Notes under the pieces: model-generated
The model's database searches: none
Seen by the model: the letters and a program-made list of their open reading frames with translations, nothing else
What the model was told of the DNA's origin: nothing
In this document: positions 1 through 12,151 of the stretch, one piece after another
Layout: the number at the start of each line of letters is the position of its first letter
How positions within the stretch are numbered: the stretch's first letter is position 1
Position numbers and translations under genes: made by a program
Source of the DNA: Daldinia sp. FL1419
Taxonomy: Eukaryota; Ascomycota; Sordariomycetes; Xylariales; Hypoxylaceae
Length of the DNA: 64,000 bases
Direction of reading: 5' to 3'
NCBI GenBank assembly: GCA_025201765.1
Contig: MU623343.1
Span: forward strand, 372,001-436,000

Positions 1-243
1 AATATTAAAAAAGAAGATGCTAAAAAAGAAAATTTTAAAGAAGAAGAAGATCTTAAAGAAGATAATGTTGAAAAAAATGTTAGAGATAAAGGTATTGGAA
101 ATAAAGGTGCTAGAAACAAAGGTGCTGGAGATAAAACATCTACACAAATTAAAGATTACTTATTACAATATATAAATAATATCTTTAAACCTAATATCCA
201 CACTAAGATCCATTTTATAGAATTTATAGAAAAATATAATTAA
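1..243 (+). pseudogene. Left-edge open frame, probable decayed transposon ORF tail
   Basis: Frame 1 is open from the first base for 80 codons and ends in TAA at 241-243. It encodes a Lys/Glu/Asp-rich stretch followed by an Asn/Ile/Lys-rich stretch. The start lies outside the window. Composition is RIP-like (A/T at nearly all third positions), so this is more likely the 3' end of a mutated transposon frame than a working gene. No family recognised. Confidence 0.3.
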
Positions 244-1841
244 ATAACAAATTATAATTTTTTAACAAAAAAAGATTTACATTAATAAATTATAAAAATA
301 CCTTTCTTTTTAAATTTATTCTATATTTAAATTTAACCTAATCTAATTTAATATATTTAAGTTTTATAAACATTAAATTTAAGAAACCAATAAATATAAT
401 ATCAAAAAAAATCTTTTTTAATAAATACAATGTACAAATAACTTTTTATTTTACCTTTTAAAATACATTTACCTATATAAATCCTCAATTAATAATTCAA
501 ATACAACATCTCTATAAAAAATATCTTACCTTATTTAAAAAAATACTTTTTAAATTTAATAAAAATAAATTAACAAATAAAACTAATATTAAAATTAAAA
601 ATATAAAAAAAGATTTTATAAAATTAAAAGGTAATAATTATGCTAAAACAGTAATAATCAACTATATCCTGCAACATAAAATCACTAAAATATTTTATTT
701 TATTTAAAATATTAAACCATTATTAATAAAAACTATTAAACATTATATATATTTATGGTTAAATTTTGCCAAATATATGAATATAATTATAAATATTTTT
801 TATAATATTTTATTAAATATGATTGAATTAATATAATTAAATAAGCCCAGAAAATTGGATTTATTAATAAGTAATATTTCCTTATAAATGAATTATTATT
901 TATAAAAACATTATTAACTCTTAATTAATTTATTTTTAATTATAAAATAAATAAATTAAAAAGCAATTTGTTTTTAATAAAAGTAATTATATTAATTATT
1001 TCAATTTGAATACTTTTAGTTGTATTGATCATATTTTAATTTTTAAGATATTTAAAGAAAGTTATATTTTTGCCATTATAACCCCATTAATAAATAGGGA
1101 AAAAGTTAATTATTTATTAGAATTATTAATATTGGAAGAAAGAGAAAGTGAGTTGTTAATTGTTAATATTATAGTAATTTAACCTTTTAAATTGTATATA
1201 ATAAATGTTAATAATGTTAGATTTATTAATATAATTTGAAATATTTATTAGCTTTAAAAGAAAGGAAGTAAAAATTATGATATTTAAAAACCTTTTATTT
1301 TTGGTTAATAATATTTATTTAGATAAAATTATATTGGTTAATATTTTTAAAGGGAATAAAAATAAAAAATAATAAGTAAATTAATGAGGATAAGGGATTA
1401 TAGAAGATATAAGATTTAAATAATATTTTAAATATTTAGGATTTAATTTTATTCAAATTATAAATAAAGATTTTAATTTTGTTAATTATTTATAAATTGT
1501 TTGGATTTTTTTAATAATCTAAAATATTAATTTGAATTAATAATATTTAAATAAATACTTTATATTGCATATTAAATAAAATATTTTTATAAATATTAAT
1601 ATATTTTTATATGAAATTATTCTAATATATTATACCTTAAAATGTAATAAAGTAAAGTTTATTTGGATTTATTACTTTTATAACATTTATAATATTGATT
1701 AATTTAGAGTTTAGGTGTTTTAAATAAAGTATATAATATGTTAGTAAGAATGTCTATATTATAAAATTAAAATAATTTATTAATTTATTATAATTATATT
1801 TAAATATAATTATAATAAATTAATAAATTATTTTATAAAAT

Positions 1842-2129
1842 AAAATATTATTATAAAATAAAATCATTATTTTAAATAAAATCATTATTTTAAATAAAAT
1901 CATTACTTTAAATAAAATTGTTCCTCTAAATAAAATCATTTTATACCATAGGATAGTTCTGTAATATAGGATGGTTTTGTATTATAGGATAGTTTTGCAT
2001 TATAAAATGGTTTTATAATATAGGATGGTTTTATACTATAAAATGATTTTGTAGTATAAGATAGTTTTGCATTATAAAATGATTTTATAATATAGGATAG
2101 TTTTGTAATATAAAATAGTTTTATAATAT
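1842..2129. repeat. 18-bp tandem array, 16 units
   Basis: Reading in steps of 18 bp from 1842 gives 16 consecutive units without an indel. The first five or six resemble AAAATCATTATTTTAAAT and the last ten resemble AGGATAGTTTTGTAATAT. The switch occurs near 1932-1950. Units differ mostly by A/G and C/T transitions. The phase is kept over 288 bp inside otherwise structureless AT-rich DNA. Confidence 0.85.
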
Positions 2130-2215
2130 ATAATAATTTTAAATAAGTATAATGGTTCTTTGTTATCTTTTGTCTTTTTTATATGTAATGGTTATGGAAA
2201 ATATAATCGTTCTAA

Positions 2216-2684
2216 CAACACCCCCCTTGCCGCTATGGTAGGTATAGAGTACTAGTGCAAGTATGTAATAGCATATCACTCCTTTGTTGGTTAAGGCTTG
2301 CCATCAGAAATGTAGAAACCAAGGTGACTTTCAAGTCTCATTATTGCGCCTCTCTCATGAGTGCCTCATATCTAGCAATTTATGCCTTAGGTATAGATAT
2401 AGAGAGGAATAAAACTACCTAGGCTTTGAGTAGGTTCCAACCGCAAACTTCCGTGCTCATCTTCGAAATTCTTCCAGGCCCAAGCAAATCAACCACCGAT
2501 AACAGAATGAAACCCTTTTCGTTCGAGATAGCCCGCCGTCCCTATAGAGTCGAAAATTTCGAATGTCGTACGTATGTAGATATCTTCGAGTTTATGCATT
2601 CGATTTAGGTATTCTGGCTTAATATCAGTTTACTATTTTGGCAAAGTTTGAAAGGGATGCATAGTTTACTTACTCGTAGGCACC
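2216..2684. other. Transition region without a recognisable gene
   Basis: Base composition returns to normal at a run of C near 2220. A 60-codon open frame at 2426-2608 has no recognisable domain or codon pattern. Nothing else seen. Confidence 0.5.
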
Positions 2685-3036
2685 TTATTCGCACTGATGA
2701 AGCGGGATCAGGACTGCGTCATCGGGCTGCGTGATGGCATATTGGGCCTCGATGGCTGCGCTTTCACCATGAAACCCATGCACAGTACGGATGTGTGCTA
2801 TCATTCCGTGGCGGTTAATAGCACTAAAATTACAGATACCACAGGCCCGACGATCTATGGTATCGGCCTGCTGGTAGGCCGAGTTCGGCCGATGTTTCTT
2901 AGATATGTGGGAGCTAATATTATGCCGCGCATTCTTCATTACTGCACGACAGTTGGGCTCTCCACACTTGAACTTGCCGTTGTCCAGAACATGGCCTCGG
3001 GCGGTTAAATGGTCAACCACGCGGTCCTGGACGTCC
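2685..3036 (-). CDS. Small C2H2-type zinc-finger protein (3' exon)
   Basis: Encodes two zinc-finger-like motifs: a first Cys-x4-Cys ... His-x4-His unit in the N-terminal third (FKCGEPNC ... HISSHISKKH) and a second Cys-x2-Cys-x12-His-x4-His unit (CGICNFSA ... HIRTVH), then a short tail ending at TAA. An internal ATG lies at 3020, but the frame stays open to a TATAG acceptor just upstream of 3036, so this is probably the last exon. A candidate first exon is 3374-3415 (14 codons, repeated Ala-Asp, ending at a GTAAGT donor); phases match, but the intron would be about 340 bp, long for this genome. The gene sits about 0.5 kb from the AT-rich block. The function of such orphan fungal C2H2 proteins is unknown; nucleic-acid binding is inferred from the fingers only. 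Confidence 0.5.
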
Positions 3037-4894
3037 TATAAAAAACAGTAATTAGTCGGCACACATTGTTAAGAATCAAACCTTTAAATATGATAAATAG
3101 AACAAGGGTGTTGAGGGTGGCGATTCTGATTTTTGTGTATCACGATCATTCCACGAGGTGTTTGATAATGTAGCAGAAGCATGGCGTATAATACTCCAAA
3201 AATAGAGGGCATGGTAAGGAAGGAGGGTGGTTTCAAACATCAGAGCAACTGGGTTCGGGTGTCTGCCATGTGGTTTGCAACTCGTCGCTTAGGGGAGAGT
3301 GAAGCGTAGTACGTATTGATAGGATCAAAGATGGCGATAAAGAAAGGGATAGCTTAAGAGGATATTTACTTACCGCGTTGTCTGCCACGTCCGCGATGTC
3401 TGCGGTGTCTGCCATCTCTGCTATGGTAGATGATGTAGGTAGCGGGGGAAATAGAACGGGAGCAAAATAAGAATGTAGAGGTAAGACACTCGTGAAAATT
3501 GATTTCTTAATGGATGATGAAAAGTTAGATCAATTTCACGAGTGCTGCAATGGCTAATTAGCGGGAGGAGATGGTTTCAAGGGGGGCGGTGATAGTCAGA
3601 GAGTGTAGAAGCGTGGCCTGATAGTCGAGTAGGTACTGCGTCACAGCCTCCTCAAGCCTAGCTTGCGTACTAGATTACCCGACCAATACCTCACACTAGT
3701 AATGACTCAGTCGTAAATGTAGGCTTAAGTAGGCACGAAGATGAACTCCGAGGGTTGACTAAGATTAAACTTGTAGGCCAAATACTTAGGCGTAAGGACT
3801 GAACGAGGAACGATGCTTGAGTAGGGTAAATAAGATAATACTCAGGGCTGCCTTAATGTTAAGAGGACCCGGATGAAAATGTAGAGTGAATACGAGATAG
3901 AATAATGATGCAGGAGATAATAGTGAAGAATGATTAATGTTGTAAGATAATTTATATTGAAGAAGTTGTGGGCAGGAAGATTTGTGTTGGGGAGAGTGAT
4001 GAATTTAAAGATTCGCAAGAGGGCAAATATTCCCACAACAACACCATGAGGGACGGCAATAACGGCTCTACCGCTCGTACCAAAGTACAACATAAGATAA
4101 GGTACCGTGCTTGCACCTAGTTACAGTCGTAACAACAGCCAATACACCATCAGCACTCAGCAACTATCGGTACGTACTTGAGTAAATGTTTGCACAACTA
4201 CCTATATTAAGGCCGATAATACAACGCTAGGTTGCTCTGCGTAATCACCCTTGGCTATTATATGTATATTTGGGTGGGATGTGCCTTAATGTTTTGTCTA
4301 CGCTCTACCCTATCTAGTAAGCTCCTAGGCCTCCCAATCTTGAACCGGATGATATTGGTACCCTGAGCCTATCATCTCCCAGGTATATACATATTTAAGC
4401 CCCTCTTATGGCCTCAACCTGTCATGAGGTGACTCCCGTTTAGCCGTTGGTTGGGCAAGCACGGATCTAATATCCGGAATCTGCCCCAGATTCTTTATCT
4501 GTGGCACCCTGTTGAGGATAGCGTCGCTGCTGATCTATCCCAGACGACTGCTGTACTTTGCACCTGCTATGTTTTCTAATACACAGGCCTCCTGGTTACC
4601 GTATTTCCCAGCTGCTGTGGTTTCCATACCATCTTGAGGATTTTATGGAGGCACAATCTTATGTCAATGTTGCATATGAGAATATTTCTCTACCTAGGTA
4701 GAGAGCAGAGGATGAAATAAAAATTCTACGCAAGGTTATGGGATTGAGGATGATAGGATCGCCGAAAGCATGTTTTGATATATTGGCGGCATTAGAAGAT
4801 ATTCCGCTTGTTTGTTTACATAGCGTCGTATAGTGTACACAAAGTATACAAACAAAGAGAGTTCGGCGATACGTGAATTTCATAGACTTTTATC

Positions 4895-5300
4895 GAATTA
4901 GAATTAATGGTAATAGTATATGAAAAGTAGTACAACAATATATGAAATGTGATGGTAATAGTATATCGAAAGTATCGGCGACGGTATATCGGGGGTAAAA
5001 GCAAGAGTATATCAAAAGTTACGGCAAGAATATATTAGAACTAACGGCGATTGTATACTAATAGTGATTATAATAGTATAATAAGATAACGGCGATATAG
5101 ATATTGAATGTATTAAAAGTAACAGCAATAGTATAGTTATTATAAATAATGGCGACAGTATATTTAAAGCAACGGCGTCACAGTAATATTATATTAGAAC
5201 TGATAATATTGACATACTAAGGGTTAAAAGTGACGCCGACTGTATATTGAAGCAAATAGCAATAATATATTAAAAATGACGGCGATAGTATATGAATAAC
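4895..5300. repeat. Degenerate minisatellite, about 22-24 bp unit
   Basis: Roughly 15 imperfect units built on ACGGCGATAGTATAT followed by a purine-rich AAAAGTA-like spacer. Good copies include those near 4965-4990, 5049-5065, 5148-5165 and 5278-5295. Units vary in length and the GGCGA core is often decayed to GGTAA or AGCAA. No protein-coding sense in any frame. Confidence 0.65.
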
Positions 5301-6179
5301 CTAATTATCTCTTTCTTATCTATTATTATAAAGCCTTAGGTATGGGCCATCATTTTGGAGCTTTATCGCTAAGGTACATCATACTTACCTATGTTCCTTA
5401 TTTTTACCAGCAGCTACCATAATACCACACATAACCAGTAGCAATCACGGCAGATATAGTGTAGTGTTACTGCTATCCTTTGACAGATTGAAACCGGATA
5501 TAGCCTAGCTCTTGGGGGATACCATAGACTCTTGATACTAGGGTAACAGAATCCTCTATAGCGCCGATTGCCTTTACCTAGTGTTTAGGCCCCGAGACGA
5601 TCTGCTGGTATAGTAAGGGGCCATAGGAACAATAATTAAGTGCTGGTGAGGCTTTATAAGGTGAAGCTGCTATGGTAACATTCGACCGTTAAGAGTAATG
5701 AAGGGAATATTCTGATCACGTGCCTTGTAGTTCAGATGCTGCGTTCAGAGATACGTGATTTTTGACTCTCTTGAACATCTTCCCGGAACGCCAAAACAAA
5801 TGTACTCACGCGTTTAGATACGTGATAGTACTGCTTAGAAGAGCGCTTGTGGTGACGTTCTGGAAGCTCGTGCATAATAATGTAGGTACCCAGGTACAGA
5901 CTCACTGAGTCAATCTCGAATGTTTTCGCGTTCAATATTAATTAACCTTATTAGTTACTATACATAGGTGGTTTAAGTATGTACAGTGCACCTACGCAGT
6001 ACGTAGGTACCTACCTACCTATGCAGACCTGTAAAACGGACACATGCGTCGAGAAACCAATCGGAAGACTACGTGCATGTATACCGAAGTTTTACCGACA
6101 TAGTACGTACCACCTAGCGGCAGAAGTGGGGACCTGAGCTCGACAAATTTTTTGTACCTTTTTTTCTTTTGCAGAGCTT

Positions 6180-6196
6180 CAATTTTTCATCTCATC
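6180..6196 (-). promoter_or_regulatory. Overlapping PAC and RRPE-like ribosome-biogenesis promoter motifs
   Basis: On the minus strand the sequence reads GATGAGATGAAAAATTG: the core of the PAC element (GATGAG) running directly into a TGAAAAATT RRPE-like core. It lies about 65 bp upstream of the NOP56 start codon. In yeasts these two motifs mark rRNA-processing genes. The identity is visible; regulatory function is inferred. Confidence 0.5.
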
Positions 6197-6260
6197 ACAC
6201 ACGTCCACCACGACAATCTTCTATGCGCAAATCCACGCAAGGACTTAATCGACAGGCAAG

Positions 6261-7917
6261 ATGACGCGAGTAGACTTTCTGTTGCATGAGTCCGCTGTGG
6301 GCTATGCGATATTTAAGGTCGTCCACCAGCAGGATACCGTTGGTCTTCACCTGAAAGAGGTCCAAAAAGCTGGCCAGGATCTCTCCAAGTTTGGCAAAAT
6401 GGTGCAATTGGTCAACTTTGCGCCTTGGAGGTAGGTCCAAATATTATTTCTTGATGCGTTGCATGACAAGTAACTGACGTTGCGACTCTTAGAAATGCTG
6501 CCGACGCGCTCGAGAACATCAATCTAATATCGGAGGGTATTCTTCCCGACTATCTCCAGTCCAATCTCGAATTGAACCTGCCCCAATCGAAGAAGAGCAA
6601 GATCATTCTCGGTGTCGCTGATAAGAACTTGGCTGGATCTATCAAGGCTGCTTTTCCTGGTGTTGAATGCGAAACTGGCGATACGTCCGAGGTTGTGGCC
6701 GACCTTCTTCGAGGTATCCGCCTTCACGCACCCAAATTGTTGAAGGGTCTCCAGGAGGGAGACGTAGAGAGAGCCCAGCTGGGTCTTGGCCACGCTTATT
6801 CTCGTGGAAAAGTTAAGTTCAACGTCCACAAGAATGACAACCACATCATCAGGGCTATTGCCACTCTAGATAACCTGGATAAGGGTATCAACCTATTCTC
6901 CCAGAAAGTCCGAGAGTGGTACGGCTGGCATTTCCCTGAGCTCTTCAATGTTGTTTCCGACAACTTGACCTATTCTCGTCTAGCTCTTTTCATCGGCGAC
7001 AAATCTACCCTGTCCGAGGACAAGCTGCACGAGATTGCTGCCCTCGTTAATGATGATGAAGACAAGGCGCAGGAGATTCTCGCCAAGGCCAAGATTTCCA
7101 TGGGACGAGAATTGTCGGAAGTTGATATGAGCAATATCTCCACCTTTGCCGGCAAGGTTGTTAAACTTGCAGAGTACCGAAGAACGCTTTATAGCTACTT
7201 GGTTGACAAGATGAGCACAGTCGCTCCTAACTTGGCTGCGCTTATCGGCGAGGTTGTTGCTGCTCGTCTCATTCAAAAAGCAGGCTCTTTAACAAACTTG
7301 TCCAAGTACCCCGCCTCTACACTCCAGATCCTGGGCGCTGAGAAGGCGTTGTTCCGTGCCTTGAAGACAAAGGGTAACACACCCAAGTTTGGTCTCATTT
7401 ATCACAGCTCTTATATTGGCCGAGCAAGCCAAAAGGATAAGGGTCGTATTTCACGATATCTTGCAAACAAGTGCAGCATTGCCAGCCGAATTGACAACTT
7501 TGCTGAGCAACCCTCCAAGAAGTTTGGAGATGCGTTAAGAAAACAGGTAGAAGACAGATTAGAGTTCTACGCCACTGGCAAGAAGCCAACCAAGAACGCA
7601 GATGCCATGGTAAGCCCTGTTCTTTATCGTCCCTACCCTTCAAATCACTGACAAGCAAATAGGAGCAAGCGATGGCCGATATCCTTGCCGATGGTCAGAG
7701 TCTGGCCATTGACACAGAGATGATCGATGCTCATCCCCCAGCTAACGCTTCTACTAACGCTGCTACGCCTAAGAAAGAGAAGAAATCTAAGGATAAGAAG
7801 GAAAAGAAGGAGAAGAAGGAGAAGAAGCGCAAACACAGCGACGTGAATGGCCATGTGGAGGCGGAGGCGGATGGTGAAAAGAAGAAGAAAAAGAAGAAGA
7901 AGCATGCGGACGAGTGA
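6261..7917 (+). CDS. NOP56: Box C/D snoRNP core protein Nop56
   Basis: Core component of box C/D snoRNPs in the nucleolus, needed for 2'-O-methylation of rRNA and pre-rRNA processing together with Nop58, fibrillarin/Nop1 and Snu13. Exons 6261-6430, 6493-7609 and 7663-7917 join to 513 residues (yeast Nop56 is about 504). The N-terminal NOP5NT domain (SAVGYAIFKV ... FAPWRNAADALENIN) is that of Nop56 rather than Nop58. It is followed by the NOSIC region and the Nop RNA-binding domain with the GAEKALFRAL and IGRASQKDKGRISR blocks (about residues 330-370). The C-terminus is a Lys/Glu-rich KKEKK tail typical of the family. Introns are 62 and 53 bp. The start at 6261 is the only ATG that gives the full NOP5NT domain. 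A PAC/RRPE-like motif lies upstream. Confidence 0.96.
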
Positions 7918-8665
7918 AAGGGTGCGACCCGCAAACGTTAAAAAGATACACGGTTGAACCAGGCATCGGTTAGGCGTTCCGGATTTGCAGGTGTTTCTCT
8001 AGGCGTAGTAGTGTATAGGGTAGGTTCATACCCATCATCATTCTGCTGGTTTGAGTGGAACTTTGTGTCTATGAATCGACGAGTTGGAGGAAATATAGTT
8101 TGTTTCTACCGTTCATCTTTGTGTCACTCCATATTAAGCCGGTAGCTCTTGACTATAATGAAAAAAAATACCAACGTATGTGTTCTTAATACCCCCTATT
8201 GATTTGGCAACTATAAGTATTTCTATACGAGATATTTTGACGAAGCTAAACAGCTGTCTATGTGGGAGTGTTCTAGGCTGATTTTGAACTAAAAGAGGGC
8301 ATCGGTGTTTATTAACAGATCATTTTTATTCCAAGTTCTCGCAGTAGTCTCCCACCTTGCTGCCTTTCTTAGCGCATTTCCTATAGGAACCGACGAGGAA
8401 ACCGGCTCTTATTCAAGCTAGCAATTAACAGTAATGCTTCATAAGAGGATATTCATAAGGATAGATAATGAACTAACTCATCTGCATGACGCCTTCATTA
8501 GTATATAAAGGTACGGGTAATTATAAGTTGCCATGGCATCTAGCGCAAGCAATCATGTATATTTCTACGGCCAACGAACTCAAACAGGTAGCCGCAAAGT
8601 GCCCAAACAATGATGAAGTTCGCCTAAAACGCCGTGTAATGCCTGTGCGCTCCATAGCTCCCCCC
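7918..8665. other. Convergent 3' intergenic region, NOP56 / VPS4
   Basis: Lies between two converging genes and holds only their 3' flanks. Short open frames at 7954-8145 and 8486-8746 have no domain; the second overlaps the end of VPS4 in antisense. Confidence 0.5.
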
Positions 8666-10093
8666 TTAATTCCCTTCACTTCCAAACTCCTTGGTCCATT
8701 CCGAATTACGCTCGAGGTCCTCTTTAGAAACCGTAGGCCTCGATGACTTGATGGCCTTTACGAAGTCCTTAAAGTCAACCAGAGGTTCTAACAGCTTTTC
8801 TGGTTCAACATCGTCCCATGTCATCTCCTTCGCTTTCGGATCGCCTGGCGAGCACGGAGTTAGGAATGTGTTGCCGTCTTTTTGTACCTATATATAATGT
8901 ATCAGTGACGAGACATATTTCCCAATGGGGAATGTTCTAATAAATACCTCTTTGAAATGGGTTGCTTGTTGAATCTTTCGTATCGGTTGCATGAGGGCAT
9001 CTTGTATAGCAATGGTAATATCACTCCCTGAATAACCCTCAGCTAGCTTTGCCAATTCTCGGTAGTCCTCGTTCTTTAGAGTGGTTGGTGTTTCCCCGAT
9101 AGCCAACTTGAACATCGTAGTTCTCGCAGCAAGGTCCGGTAGACTAATGTGTACTCTTCGTTGGAATCGTCTTCGGATGGCAGCGTCTAACTGCCAGGGG
9201 ATGTTGGTTGCGCCTAATACTAGCACACCCGTTGAGTCTTTTCCGACACCGTCCATTTGTACCAACATCTCGGTCTTAATTCTTCGGGAAGCTTCTGACT
9301 CGCCTTCGCCTCGGGGACCACATAGGGCGTCGACTTCATCGATAAAAATAATGGACGGCCTGTTTTCTCGCGCCATGGCAAAGAGTTGCTTGACTAACCT
9401 ATATAGAAAGCCAGGTTAGCTCGGGGCCTAAAGTTGAACGTAGACCTGGTAGTCGTACCTTTCACTCTCGCCCATCCATTTGCTCACCAAGTCACTGCTG
9501 CTTATGCTGAAAAACGTGCTTTTTGCCTCCGTAGCGACCGCCTTTGCCAAGTAACTCTTACCCGTACCTGGGGGGCCGTAGAGTAAGATACCCTTCCAAG
9601 GCTGACGTTTCCCTTGGAACAGATTAGGGAACTTGATAGGTAGTAATACAGCCTCTTTCAGTGCCTCCTTTGCGCCGTCTAGCCCAGCAACATCGTCCCA
9701 TTTGACATTCGGCCTATCTTGTAAAATAGCACCAGCGAGAGCGTTTCGTAGTTTCTTACTGTCCTCGTCGATACCATCTTCGCCGTTTTGTTTCCCCTTC
9801 CCTGTTCCGCCTGTTGAAGAGCCATTAGCCCCGACTAAACCGGGCTTCTTACGCTTCGCATCGGCATCGGCGAGGTGGGCTTTCAACTTTTCGGCTCGGT
9901 CCATATATTCGCCCGTCTTCTGGCGGATCATTTCCTTGGACTTGGGGTTCTTCTCCCATTTTAATGCCAGCATAAACAGCTCGAGTGACTGGTAGTAGAG
10001 TTGGTAGGCCTTTTCGTATTCGGCTTCCTTGTCGGCGGTCACAGCGCGATGCACCGTGTCGATCGCTCGACTGAGAAAATCGGTGTTGGACAT
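8666..10093 (-). CDS. VPS4: AAA ATPase Vps4, ESCRT-III disassembly
   Basis: ATPase that disassembles ESCRT-III on endosomes, driving multivesicular-body formation. Exons 10093-9459, 9398-8948 and 8887-8666 (two 60-bp introns) join to 435 residues; yeast Vps4 is 437. Residues about 5-75 form the MIT domain that binds ESCRT-III tails, followed by a Gly/Lys-rich linker and the AAA module. Walker A GPPGTGKS carries its lysine at residue 179 and Walker B IIFIDEVD its glutamate at 233, the same numbers as in yeast. Arg-rich sensor residues (AIRRRFQRR) and the C-terminal helix (WDDVEPEKLL) are present. The ATG at 10093 was chosen because an upstream in-frame extension (to 10267) lacks family similarity. 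It is divergent to the prefoldin gene. Confidence 0.96.
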
Positions 10094-10809
10094 TCTCGAG
10101 CCCGTAAATTTGGAACTGATATGAATTGAGGGTATATGGCTAAGGGTACTGAAGAGCGGGAGATAAAGTTGTCGCACCGGTCGAGATGTGGTAGTGTAAA
10201 GTTGTGTGGTTTTTTTTTGGTGCTGTTGAAACTTCGGCGCTGAACTAAAACTGGGTTGGAATTGCAATTACGATACAATCAAGAAGGTCCGCTCTCACTT
10301 GTCGTCTAAGAAAAGGCCGGCGGTAGGAGGTACTTTACAATAGCAAATAGGATGGGTGGAGTATAATGTACCCAATACCAATTCTCTTCTTCAAACAATA
10401 GCATGGGCCAGAATTAAAGTATATCTTATCTTAGAGGGGTATACCATCGATTGGTTGGCATGACTACGGGGCAGCATTTGGTAGGCAACTCTTCCACTTT
10501 CCACCTTCCACTTAAGCCACACAACCCTGAAGCAGCCACAGGTAACATTGAAGAATACAATAACTAGTTATAATTAATTATAATTAGTTACCTAAAGCAT
10601 CAAACTTGAGTCTACAAGTGTCAAATTTGGGCTACGTTCAGTTCATCAAATTTACAGATTCACTAACCCTTAAATCCTCCCCTGTCGCTAAATCAAATTG
10701 CGCTTTATCAACTGAAACTCGGCGTCAACATATAATATTTTATTATCGATAATCGGGACTGCGACAACATAGTTAACTCACCAGCAGCAAATAGTGAGAC
10801 AGATATACC
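10094..10809. other. Divergent promoter region, VPS4 / prefoldin 6
   Basis: About 0.7 kb between two divergently transcribed housekeeping genes. I see T- and AT-rich stretches (for example 10559-10590 with repeated TAATTA) but no gene and no motif I would defend. Confidence 0.5.
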
Positions 10810-11325
10810 ATGGCTGAAGTCCAAGCTCGTCTTCAGACCCTTTCTGAAGAATTCACCAAGCTGCAGCAGGAGCTTCAAACCGCCGTGCAGTCGCGGCAAA
10901 AGCTAGAGGCTCAAAAACAAGAGAACGCAAATGTGCAAAAAGTCAGTTCGGGATGGTGATATATATCACGTACGACTCGTGACCAGAGGACTTATATGCA
11001 ATAGGAATTTGAACGTCTCAAGGACGGCGAGAACATCTACAAGCTAGTTGGTCCTATATTATTAAAGCAAGACAAGATCGAGGCCGAAAGCACAGTCAAT
11101 GGTCGATTAGAGTTCATCAGCAAAGAATTGTAGGTCCTATTAATTCCATCTTTTATCTTGAATAAGATTTCTGTATGAACTAATATTTTCTATAGGGAGA
11201 GAACGGAGAATCAGATAAAAGAAACACAAGAGAAGATTGAGAAGAAAAAGGGAGAGATCATCCAAGCTCAGGCAGGGCTACAAGCGGGAGGTGGTGCCCC
11301 AGGAAAAGTTGCAGCCAAGGGCTAA
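10810..11325 (+). CDS. YKE2: Prefoldin subunit 6 (beta-type)
   Basis: Subunit of the hexameric prefoldin chaperone that hands nascent actin and tubulin to the CCT chaperonin. Exons 10810-10941, 11005-11129 and 11196-11325 join to 128 residues, the usual length for subunit 6. The protein is a beta-type prefoldin: an N-terminal coiled-coil helix (SEEFTKLQQELQTAVQSRQK), the central hairpin region with NIYKLVGPILLKQD, and a C-terminal coiled coil (ERTENQIKETQEKIEKKKGE), ending in a Gly/Ala tail. Introns are 63 and 66 bp. The block YKLVGPILLKQD is the family signature. It could only be confused with another beta subunit (2 or 4), which fits less well. Confidence 0.92.
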
Positions 11326-12151
11326 AGAATTCATGAAAGCAATCTAATTCACAGGAGGCTGAAAGAGTTGATATCCCCATATAGAGTTGTCCGAATGAAA
11401 TCCAAACAGCAAACATAAAGAGACAACCATAACTATACCTATGCACTATTTCACGGGAGCTATCCGAAAGGCCTGATCGCTTTCAGATGCCTCCCACTAA
11501 TAAGTATTGAACTTAGGTACGTTAGGTGCGGTGCTAACGTGATGTACCGCGCGAGTTATCAAGCCACACAGCCGGAAGGACTTACAATTACCTAACCTAG
11601 GCATTGTACATAGGTAGGTACTAACCTACCTACCTAAGTACCTATATACCTATGTCCATAAAGGCCAGTATATAATGTAGGTAGCTGCCTATATGATACC
11701 TAGCTTAGCACATGACGTAACGGGTGTACGCATTTTTGTGCCTCGCGTAACATAAAGAATACATACAACTGCGACCTATCTCTAAATTGCCCCGCCATTC
11801 CAAATGCAGACCCCGCCTTGTACCATCTCCGCCGTCCCTGCTCATACAACCTTGATACCTAAAACTAACTTAATTCTAGCGCTTAGTACCGGGAAGGGTC
11901 ACAAGCCGCGTTGCCTTATTGCCCTTGTCCTTCTTCAACATCAACATCTCTTTTTTTCTTTATTGTCCCGTAAAAACACCACGCAAGCTTCGTACTCTAG
12001 GCAGCCGGGAAAAAAACACACAAGTGCTCCTCTCATATGATACGCGGATACATGTCAAATATTTATTGATTATATCGAATGAAGCTCTATTCCCTACATT
12101 ACTTGCTCTCTGGAGTATAGCTTGCTGCATAGCAGCGTAGACGATGCGAAA
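11326..12151. other. Intergenic region with dense TAGGTACC motifs
   Basis: No gene recognised. 11590-11670 contains clustered CCTACCTACC and TAGGTAGG tracts (dispersed motif family described in the findings). Open frames at 11804-12040 and 11919-12140 have no domain. Confidence 0.5.

Larger units (their letters stand above)
1..2215. repeat. AT-rich, RIP-like degenerate repeat block
   Basis: Almost pure A/T sequence with runs of TTTAAA, TATA and AAATTT and very few CpA, TpG or CpG dinucleotides; it stops abruptly near 2216 where ordinary mixed composition begins. This is what fungal repeats look like after repeat-induced point mutation. No intact transposon gene is readable. It holds an 80-codon open frame at the left edge and an 18-bp tandem array near its right end (separate entries). 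The element family cannot be told from the sequence alone. Confidence 0.8.
3416..6260. other. Gene-poor intergenic region
   Basis: No open frame here has a recognisable domain. It contains a degenerate minisatellite (about 4890-5300, separate entry), TAGGTACC-type dispersed motifs around 5995-6025, and the NOP56 promoter at its right end. Confidence 0.5.

Noticed and set aside
4895..5300. Regularly spaced repeats that might suggest a CRISPR array
   Set aside because: Units are degenerate, spacers are not unique sequence of constant length, and the genome is fungal.
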